Shown here: one piece after another, positions 58,807 to 64,000 of the stretch | How positions within the stretch are numbered: the stretch's first letter is position 1 | Layout of the letters: every line of letters starts with the position of its first letter | NCBI GenBank assembly: GCA_963786195.1 | Contig: CAWAYH010000010.1 | Span: 310,001 to 374,000, forward strand | Direction of reading: 5' to 3' | DNA: 64,000 nucleotides | From: CAWAYH01 sp963786195 | GTDB lineage: Bacteria; Acidobacteriota; Vicinamibacteria; Vicinamibacterales; 2-12-FULL-66-21 | Position numbers and translations under genes: made by a program | Notes under the pieces: model-generated | Seen by the model: the letters and a program-made list of their open reading frames with translations, nothing else | Databases searched by the model: none | What the model was told of the DNA's origin: nothing

Positions 58807-59232
58807 TCAGGACGCTTTGCGGCCGAGAATGCGTTCCGCGGCCGCGGCGCCCAGCGCGTCGGCCTCGGCCGTCAGTCGCTTGCGCGCGGCGTCCGCCTCG
58901 GCCTGGAGCTTTGCGGTCGCGTCCGCGATCGCCGCTTCGGCCTCGGCACGCGTCTGCGCGAGGATGTCCGCGCGCTCCGCCAGTGCCGCCCGGCGCATTT
59001 CGTCCATCTGTTTGTAGATCTCGGCCCGGGCCACGGTCGTCTGCTGTTCGAATTCGGCCGTCGCGGCACGCGCGTCGTTCGCCGCCTTCTCTGCCAGCTC
59101 CCGCGCCGATCGAATCGCCCCCTCGCGCGCGGCCATCGTCCGAAGCAGCGGCCGGAACAGGAGCCGGTCGAGCACGATCGTCAGCACGAGCACGAAGAAG
59201 ATGACGACGAACACGGACGAATTCGGGATCAC
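58807..59232 (-). CDS. atpF: ATP synthase b-type subunit (atpF)
   Basis: 141 aa from GTG at 59232. One N-terminal TM (SSVFVVIFFVLVLTIVLDRL, continuing LFRPLLRTMAAREGAI), then a long charged helix (ELAEKAANDARAATAEFEQQ, AEIYKQMDEMRRAALAERAD, DATAKLQAEADAARKRLTAE). It is the peripheral stalk b subunit. First gene in the operon. The a (atpB) and c (atpE) subunit genes do not precede it: the upstream 650 bp are repeats and then selD. The start could also lie upstream (ATG at 59283), but this would add a polar leader before the TM. Confidence 0.88.
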   Translation of the reverse strand: MIPNSSVFVVIFFVLVLTIVLDRLLFRPLLRTMAAREGAIRSARELAEKAANDARAATAEFEQQTTVARAEIYKQMDEMRRAALAERADILAQTRAEAEAAIADATAKLQAEADAARKRLTAEADALGAAAAERILGRKAS

Positions 59233-59330
59233 CCAAGACCTCCGGAAACCGCTGGGGGGACTCTCAGGCCGCTGGCGACGCAACTGTGCAAAACATCAAT
59301 TTATACCATTCGGAGCGCCCTGCGGACAAC

Positions 59331-59419
59331 AGCCGCGGACAACATGGACAACACGGATTACCTCCACCGCGGAAACAACCTACCACGGACAACACGGACA
59401 ACACGGATAGCCACACGGA
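59331..59419. repeat. Degenerate tandem repeat of GGACAACAC
   Basis: Several copies of ACAACACGG / GGACAACA lie in two groups (59331-59357 and 59385-59419) with a CCACCGCGGAAACAA stretch between. It is the reverse complement of the 9-bp repeat at 3021-3082. It lies in the gap between atpF and selD. Confidence 0.8.
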
Positions 59420-59470
59420 TTCGCGCACGGGCACCAAAACGAGACGAAGTCTTCAAAAACGGCGACATCT

Positions 59471-59632
59471 AGTCTCCCGGCCGCGTGATTCGTGACATAA
59501 GTCCCGGAGCGCGGCGCCCGGATGGCAAGGCGCGAGGAGCGCGCAAATCGGGAATTTGTAAGCGACGAGCAACGACGCCAGCCGGGATGCCCCGCCCGGG
59601 AGTTATGTTACGAATCACGCGGCCGGGAGACT
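59471..59632. repeat. 162-bp structured element with 30-bp terminal inverted repeats
   Basis: The left arm 59471-59500 and the right arm 59603-59632 are reverse complements with only one mismatch (AGTCTCCCGGCCGCGTGATT begins the left arm). The interior carries nested complementary segments, including CCGG blocks and the near-palindrome AAATCGGGAATTT in the centre at about 59550. It has no ORF. It could be a miniature inverted-repeat transposable element, a REP-type BIME, or a long hairpin RNA. Confidence 0.85.
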
Positions 59633-59786
59633 GGAAACTGTCTCATAAACCTGCCGCTCGTTCCACGGTGCGAGCCGGCAGGGCGAGCGAGCCACGCGAC
59701 CGGCCCGCCTTCGCGCCGGAGGCGCTTCGGCGAGGTCTCGCCGGAGCTGTAGCGTAGGCGGAAGCGCGCCGGCCAGCGGCGCGCGA

Positions 59787-59828
59787 CCCTTCGACAGGCT
59801 CAGGGTCGCCCTGAGCGACGTCGAAGGG
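59787..59828. repeat. Palindromic repeat CCCTTCGAC...GTCGAAGGG
   Basis: CCCTTCGACAGGCTCAGGG, then TCG, then CCCTGAGCGACGTCGAAGGG. A 7-bp inner stem (CTCAGGG/CCCTGAG) is continued by an outer 9-bp stem (CCCTTCGAC/GTCGAAGGG). This motif is one I recognise as a very common dispersed intergenic palindrome in many bacterial genomes. It lies about 58 nt downstream of the selD stop and may also terminate its transcription. Between 59633 and 59786 I see no gene. Confidence 0.8.
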
Positions 59829-59886
59829 CGAGAGAGCGTGTGGGGGAGTCCGAGATGAGAAGCCCCTCGGATAGACCAGTCTCGCG

Positions 59887-60922
59887 CTAGGACACCAGAA
59901 GTCGTGGTCCCGACGGAGGAACCGCGCGGCCGATTCGCGCCGCGGTCACCCCGACCCGTTCGAGCGCGGCCACTGCCTGGTCCGCGGCCGATGACGATAC
60001 GGCCACCAGCAGGCCCCCGGATGTCTGCGGATCGTGTAGAAGCTGGACGAGTTCCGGGTCGACGGCGTCCGCGAACCGGACCTGGGCTCCGAAGTGCTCC
60101 GTGTTGGTGCGGCCGCCACCCGGCACGTTTCCCGCGACCAGTGGCCGGACGCCCGGCAGGAGCGGCACCTTCGCCGAGTCGATCTCCAGCGTGCAGCCGC
60201 TCGCCGCCGCCATCTCGCACGCGTGGCCGACGAGCCCGAACCCCGTGATGTCGGTGCAGCCGTGAACGACGCTCGCCGGCAGCGACAGCAACGCGTCGCT
60301 CGCCGCGCGGTTGAGCGTCGTCATGGAGCGCATGGCGGCGTCTACCACGTCGGCTGGCGCACGATTGAATTTCAGCGCGGTGGAGACGATGCCGGTGCCC
60401 AGCGGTTTGGTGAGCACCAGCACGTCGCCGGGTTTCGCGCCGGCGTTCGACCACACCCGCGCGGGATCGATCTCTCCCGTGACGGCATAACCAAACTTGA
60501 TTTCCGTGTCCTGTACGGTGTGGCCACCGAGAAGCGCGACACCTGCCTCCTGCAGCGTCTGAAGACCACCGGCGAAGATCTGCTTTCAGGATGCCGCGGT
60601 CGGCGTCCTTCGGAAACGCGGCGATCGCGAGCGCCGTCAGGGGGCGGCCGCCCATCGCATAGACGTCGCTCAGCGCGTTGGCCGCGGCGATCTGCCCGTA
60701 GGCGAACGGATCGTCGACGATCGGCGTGAAGAAATCGACCGTCTGCACGAGCGCACGGTTTTCATCCAGCTGGTACACACCCGCATCGTCCGAGGTCCGA
60801 TAGTCGATCAGGACCCGGCGATCGCTCGACGGCGGCAAATCGCCCAGCACCTGGGCGAGCTCGCCAGCGGCGAGTTTGCTCGCTCAACCGGCGCAGGCTG
60901 AGTAGTCAGTCAGCTTCTTCAT
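59887..60922 (-). CDS. selD: Selenide, water dikinase (SelD), predicted selenoprotein with in-frame UGA; one frameshift
   Basis: Makes selenophosphate from selenide and ATP for Sec-tRNA and selenouridine. The ATG at 60922 (AAGGA 5-9 nt upstream) reads MKKLTDYSACAG, then TGA at 60886-60884, then ASKLAAGELAQVLGDLPPSS and RRVLIDYRTSDDAGVYQLDE. Aligned to E. coli SelD (YSHGAGCGCK), the UGA falls exactly on catalytic Cys17 and the Lys three residues on matches Lys20. So UGA very probably encodes selenocysteine here. Other blocks: LVQTVDFFTPIVDDPFAYGQ, IAAANALSDVYAMGGRPLTA, then after an indel near 60588 GVALLGGHTVQDTEIKFGYA, LTKPLGTGIVSTALKFNRAP, TDITGFGLVGHACEMA and HDPQTSGGLLVAV. About 345 aa. 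A translation start at GTG 60850 would delete the active site. Confidence 0.88.
60842..60883 (-). promoter_or_regulatory. Candidate bacterial SECIS hairpins just after the selD UGA
   Basis: Directly after the UGA (minus strand) comes GCGAGCAAA, then the stem CTCGCC (60874-60869), a GCT loop and GGCGAG (60865-60860), which can be extended by an outer GAG/CTC. A second stem, GCCCAG-GTG-CTGGGC, lies at 60856-60842. Bacterial SECIS elements sit in this window downstream of UGA and bind SelB. Which of the two hairpins would act is not clear, and no bulged U has been confirmed. Confidence 0.55.
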
Positions 60923-61801
60923 TCGTCCTTTGTCAGTGAAGCCCGTCAGCTCCGTGGTCAACTGCTCGTAGATCCGCTGCAGTTCGTTCTCGGTGGTGAA
61001 CTCGATCTCGATTCGTCCCGCCGCTGACCCTTGCGAACGATGCGGACGCGGGTGCCGAGCGCGAAGCGGAGCGATCTTCGGCGGCGCGCGTGTGGACGTC
61101 TTTCTCCGGCTCGGCGCGCGGTGGCGCGGGCTGCAGCGCTTTCTTGACGAGCACTTCGGTCTCGCGCACCGACAGCTGCTTCGCGACGACGTCGCGCGCG
61201 AGGCGGAGCTGCGCGGCTTCGTCGGGCAGCGCGAGGATGGCGCGCGCGTGGCCCATCGAGAGCGCGCCGGCGGCCACGTTTTCGCGCACTTCGTGCGGCA
61301 GGCGCAGCAGCCGCACATGTTGGCGACCGACGAGCGGTCCTTGCCGACCGCGTCGGCGATCTGGTCCTGCGTCAGCTGAAACTCGTCCGACAGGCGGCGA
61401 TACGCGTGCGCCTCTTCGATCGGATTCAGGTCCTCGCGCTGGATGTTCTCGATGAGCGCGGCCGCGAGCATGCGATCGTCGGGAATGTCGCGCACGACGA
61501 CCGGCACCTTGAGGAGTCCGGCGCGCTGCGCGGCGCGCCAGCGGCGCTCGCCGGCGACGATCTCGTAGCCGTCGTCGGCCTTGCGCACGACGATGGGCTG
61601 GATGATGCCGTTGGCGCGGATCGATCGCGCGAGATCGTCGATCCGGCGTCGTCGACGCGCGGTGCGCGGCTGGAAACTTGTTCGGCCGCAGGAGATCGGT
61701 GTCGATCTCGAGCGCGCGGTCGGACGACGGCGCGGCTGCGCGGGCGCGTCGGGAATCAGCGCGCTCAGGCCACGACCGAGGGCCGGGCGTTTTTCAACCA
61801 T
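60884..61801 (-). CDS. parB: Chromosome partition protein ParB, frameshifted
   Basis: About 300 aa. N-terminal ParA-interaction peptide: VEKRPALGRGLSALIPDAPA. ParB/CTPase domain: SIRANGIIQPIVVRKADDGY, EIVAGERRWRAAQRAGLLKV, PVVVRDIPDDRMLAAALIEN, IQREDLNPIEEAHAYRRLSD. HTH: LTQDQIADAVGKDRSSVANM. After a frame change near 61320 it continues HEVRENVAAGALSMGHARAI. The C-terminal dimerisation helix is GRIEIEFTTENELQRIYEQL. Indels near 61700, 61320 and 61020. In the sequence as given, the ParB frame has no stop before the selD ATG and first stops at the selD UGA (60886-60884); an alternative stop at 60935-60933 lies in a neighbouring frame. Loads at parS (62709). Confidence 0.88.
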   Translation of the reverse strand: MVEKRPALGRGLSALIPDAPAQPRRRPTARSRSTPISCGRTSFQPRTARRRRRIDDLARSIRANGIIQPIVVRKADDGYEIVAGERRWRAAQRAGLLKVPVVVRDIPDDRMLAAALIENIQREDLNPIEEAHAYRRLSDEFQLTQDQIADAVGKDRSSVANMCGCCACRTKCAKTWPPARSRWATRAPSSRCPTKPRSSASRATSSRSSCRCARPKCSSRKRCSPRHRAPSRRKTSTRAPPKIAPLRARHPRPHRSQGSAAGRIEIEFTTENELQRIYEQLTTELTGFTDKGRMKKLTDYSACAG

Positions 61802-62608
61802 GGTGAGGCTCCGTGTGCCGGCGGGCCGCCGACGGCCGCGGTCGAGGAACTCGCGCGCGAGCGCGACGTAGGCTTCGGCGCCGCGCGACTTTGACGTCGT
61901 AGAGGATGGCGGGCAGGCCGTGGCTCGGCGCCTCGCCGAGCCGGATGTTGCGCGGGATGACGGTGTCGAAGACGCGTTCCTGGAAGAACTCGCGGATGTC
62001 CCGCGCCACCTGCTGCCCGAGGTTGGTGCGCTCGTCGTACATCGTCAGCAGCACGCCGGCGATGTCGAGGCCGGGATTGAACGACGCCGCGGACGCGGCG
62101 CAGCGTCGCGACGAGATCGGCCAGTCCTTCGAGCGCGAAGTATTCGCAGTTGAGCGGAATGAGCACCGCGTCGGCGGCGACGAGCGCGTTCAGCGTCAGC
62201 AGGCCGAGCGACGGCGGCGTGTCGATGAAGATCATAGTCGAAGCGAGTCGCGAAGCGGTTCGAGGATCGCCTGCAGGCGCCGCTCGCGATTCGGCAGCGG
62301 CACGAGCTCGACTTCGGCGCCGGTCAGATTGCGATCGGCGGGAATCAGCGAGAGGTTCTTGACTCGCGTGTCGAGCACGAATCGCCGATGCGCCGTCGGC
62401 GCCGGACGTCAGCGCCTCGTAGACCGTGCCGGCCGCCGACGCTGACCTTTCAGGCCGACGCCGCTCGTCAGGTTGGCCTGCGGATCGATGTCGACGAGCA
62501 GGACGCGCTGCTCCGCGAGGGCGAGGGCGGTAGCGAGATTGATGGCGGTAGTGGTTTTGCCGACGCCGCCTTTCTGGTTGGCGATGGCGATGGATCGCGT
62601 GCGGGCAT
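61794..62608 (-). CDS. parA: Chromosome partition ATPase ParA (Soj), frameshifted
   Basis: About 270 aa. The deviant Walker A is in SIAIANQKGGVGKTTTAINL, followed by VLLVDIDPQANLTSGVGLKG. Then come pieces in other frames: LSLIPADRNLTGAEVELVPL, MIFIDTPPSLGLLTLNALVA (Walker B-like D-T-P), ADAVLIPLNCEYFALEGLAD, VLLTMYDERTNLGQQVARDI, VFDTVIPRNIRLGEAPSHGL. Frame changes occur at about 62595, 62440, 62390, 62235, 62085 and 61880. The ATG at 62608 is the nearest start, and needs one indel to enter the P-loop frame. The end overlaps the parB ATG (stop TGA at 61796-61794). Segregates parS-ParB complexes near the origin. Confidence 0.87.
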
Positions 62609-62708
62609 TTCTGGTTAATTGACCTAAATTAATGCCGTTCGTGGCTCGTTTGGAGCTGTTGTGGCGATGATCCGGCCGAGCGCTGACGCCCGTGGCGTCA
62701 CGCTGCAG

Positions 62709-62724
62709 TGTTCCACGTGGAACA
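62709..62724. promoter_or_regulatory. parS centromere site
   Basis: TGTTCCACGTGGAACA is a perfect 16-bp palindrome and differs from the general parS consensus TGTTtCACGTGaAACA at only the two symmetric positions. It lies between rsmG and parA, 18 nt past the rsmG stop, as is common for origin-proximal parS sites. ParB encoded at 60884 should load here. Confidence 0.93.
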
Positions 62725-62741
62725 TCAGCCGATGCGGCGCT

Positions 62742-63433
62742 TCACTGCAGGACCGTGAGCCGGCTCTGGAGAGCCTCGACGAGGCGGATACGTCCCCATC
62801 CACTCGAGCGGCGGGACCATCGCGCTAGGCGAGTCAGGGCCCGCCGGACCCCGGAACAAGCAGAACAACCCCTCCGGGAGCCAAGGAACGGCTTGGAGGG
62901 GTCAGCAGCCGGGCCTCGACTCGAACGGCCCGGAGCGAGACGACATCAGAACGCTTCGTGGAGCTCAGGCCGGGCGAGCAAGCTCCTCGAAACGGCGATG
63001 TTTCGACTGGCGCGCTCGAGCGCGAGATGCTCGCACCGCCTCGCGCAGAAACGCCGACTTCCGCGCCTTCGACTCGACCATCGTCAGATGCAGCCGGGAG
63101 CCGCCAGGTCAAGCGGGATGGCAGGTGAGCCACCGCCCGACCCGACGTCGACAAGCCGGGCTGACGGCGGATGGCAGGTGTCGTCGCCGCTATCAGTGGC
63201 TCCAGCAGGAGCCGGTCGATGGCTTCGTCGGCGTCGTCGATGGACGGTCAGGTTGATTTTGCGGTTCCAGCGGGCGAGCAGACTCGTAGTACGCGGCGAG
63301 CTGCTCGCCAGGTCGTCCGGGAGGGGAACCCCGGCTTTGGCGGCGCCGCTGCGGCAAGCCGGGTCCGCAAGTCGCGTGCGGCCACATCCCGAAGCGTATC
63401 AGATGAGACCGGTAGCGCGAGACCCCGAGGCAT
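62742..63433 (-). CDS. rsmG: 16S rRNA (guanine-527-N7) methyltransferase RsmG, frameshifted
   Basis: About 230 aa SAM-dependent methyltransferase. The ATG at 63433 starts 4 nt after the mnmG stop. Readable blocks in three frames: VSSDTLRDVAARDLRTRLAA, SLLARWNRKINLT (the RWNxxxNLT signature), ARLVDVGSGGGSPAIPLDLA (SAM-binding VGSGGGxPxI), KARKSAFLREAVR, VSLRAVRVEARLL, and the end MVPPLEWMGTYPLVEALQSR to the stop at 62744-62742. At least five indels lie between 62780 and 63380. Conserved order mnmG-rsmG-parA-parB supports the call. Confidence 0.86.
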
Positions 63434-63437
63434 CGAG

Positions 63438-64000
63438 CTAGGCTGCGATCACGGCGACGGCGGCAGGCGTGACACCCGGAATTCGTGACGCCTGGCCCAG
63501 CGTGGCTGGCCGGACGGCGTCAGCCGCTCGACCATCTCGCGCGAGAGTCCGGGAATCCCGGCGAAGGTGAACGCGACAGGAATGCTCCGTGCTCCTGGCG
63601 TCGCTGGCGCTCGACGGCTGCGATCTGACGACGGAGGTAGCCCTCGTACTTGAATTCGGTTTCGACGCTGGCGATGTCGAGCGTGCGACTGCGCTGCGCG
63701 AGTTCGAGCGGGACTGCCCTCCGACGAGCAGCGCAGCTCGAGCCGCGATCTCCGGCTGCTTCAGCGCGCGCGCGGCCGGAATGCGGTCGCCGCGCCGGTG
63801 TCGCGACAAGCGTCTGCCCGACGTCGTCGCAATTCCGCTCGAACCGATCCGCCGTCTGGCTCGAATCGACTCCCACCGCTCGTCGTCCACAAGGCCGACG
63901 CTCGCGGCCCACGGGCGTCAGACGCAGATCGGCGTTGTCGATGCGGAGCAGCAGCCGGTGCTCGGCGCGCGAGGTGAACATCCGGTAGGGCTCGAGGCAG
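63438..64000 (-). CDS. mnmG: tRNA uridine 5-carboxymethylaminomethyl modification enzyme MnmG, C-terminal part (runs off right edge), frameshifted
   Basis: The FAD-dependent GidA/MnmG protein, which with MnmE modifies the wobble uridine of several tRNAs. Only its last about 190 residues lie here: LEPYRMFTSRAEHRLLLRID, NADLRLTPVGRE, GLVDDERWES, GDRIPAARALKQPEIAARAA, LELAQRSRTLDIASVETEFK, YEGYLRRQIAAVERQRRQE, and RPATLGQASRIPGVTPAAVA to the stop at 63438. These match the C-terminal helical domain that binds MnmE and tRNA. Indels near 63895, 63840, 63780, 63710, 63570 and 63520. It is the first gene in the direction of transcription of the mnmG-rsmG-parA-parB-selD group. Confidence 0.9.

Noticed and set aside
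59331..59632. Possible CRISPR array
   Set aside because: Repeat units are 9 bp and contiguous, or are one inverted pair; there are no 25-40-bp direct repeats with unique spacers and no cas gene.
60850..60886. Starting SelD at GTG 60850 and regarding the upstream UGA as the end of parB only
   Set aside because: This would remove the catalytic residue and Lys; the upstream ATG has a good ribosome binding site and the sequence up to the UGA matches the SelD N-terminus.
62609..62741. Replication origin (oriC) in the parA-rsmG gap
   Set aside because: The gene context is origin-proximal, but I see no cluster of DnaA boxes (TTATCCACA-like) and no AT-rich unwinding element in the gap.

Overview
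This is a GC-rich bacterial chromosome segment. The gene families suggest an Acidobacteriota genome, probably of the Vicinamibacteria type: an ADOP-style MacB/FtsX permease, a VWFA-related secreted protein, a PCYCGC lipoprotein, a DUF1326 protein, Wzm/Wzt polysaccharide export, and an F-type ATP synthase operon with two b subunits. That placement is inferred from gene content, not from a marker phylogeny. The right end (mnmG-rsmG-parS-parA-parB-selD) is the conserved partition cluster usually found near the replication origin.

Layout. 1-1406: the N-terminal part of KaiC, preceded by a receiver-KaiB fusion. 1568-4121: a short-chain dehydrogenase, two small secreted proteins and a Cys-rich small protein. 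4205-8055: a three-subunit periplasmic molybdenum aldehyde oxidoreductase (Pao-like). 8094-16628: a repeat-containing secreted protein, a LigD-type polymerase, two PLP aminotransferases (one with a Tat signal), an OmpA-like protein, a VWFA protein and a SpoIIE-type phosphatase. 16752-28325: an M1-like peptidase, NuoG, CcdA, a lipid kinase, GAF and PDZ proteins, and a GAF-GAF-SpoIIE phosphatase. 28420-32557: FabZ, a membrane HExxH protein, an Lrp-EamA pair and a dienoyl-CoA-reductase-like SDR. 33228-37966: a signalling cluster of hybrid histidine kinase, FliA-like sigma factor, stand-alone H-box protein, excisionase-type HTH and NtrC-type regulator. 38531-47921: Dabb, ADOP permease, DusB, a NusG-like antiterminator, SurA and Mfd. 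47925-49011: an ECF sigma factor with a translationally overlapping membrane protein that looks like an anti-sigma factor carrying a YCII-like domain. 49513-53018: RfaE2, Wzt, Wzm and a PP2C phosphatase. 53030-59232: atpC-D-G-A-H-F-F'. 59284-59886: a 600-bp gap of repeats. 59887-64000: selD, parB, parA, parS, rsmG, mnmG.

Many genes, including universally needed ones (mnmG, rsmG, parA, parB, selD, fabZ, nuoG), are broken by single-base frameshifts while domains on both sides stay intact. The damage is concentrated at 4.2-8 kb, 10.8-15.1 kb and 60.5-64 kb; 38-59.5 kb is nearly clean. I read this as uncorrected indels in the assembly rather than decay, so broken genes are given as one CDS spanning all frames.

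The two most notable observations are the REC-KaiB fusion overlapping kaiC, and a selD whose true N-terminus lies upstream of an in-frame UGA that aligns exactly with the catalytic Cys/Sec of selenophosphate synthetase, followed at once by hairpins. No tRNA, rRNA, CRISPR array or insertion sequence was recognised.
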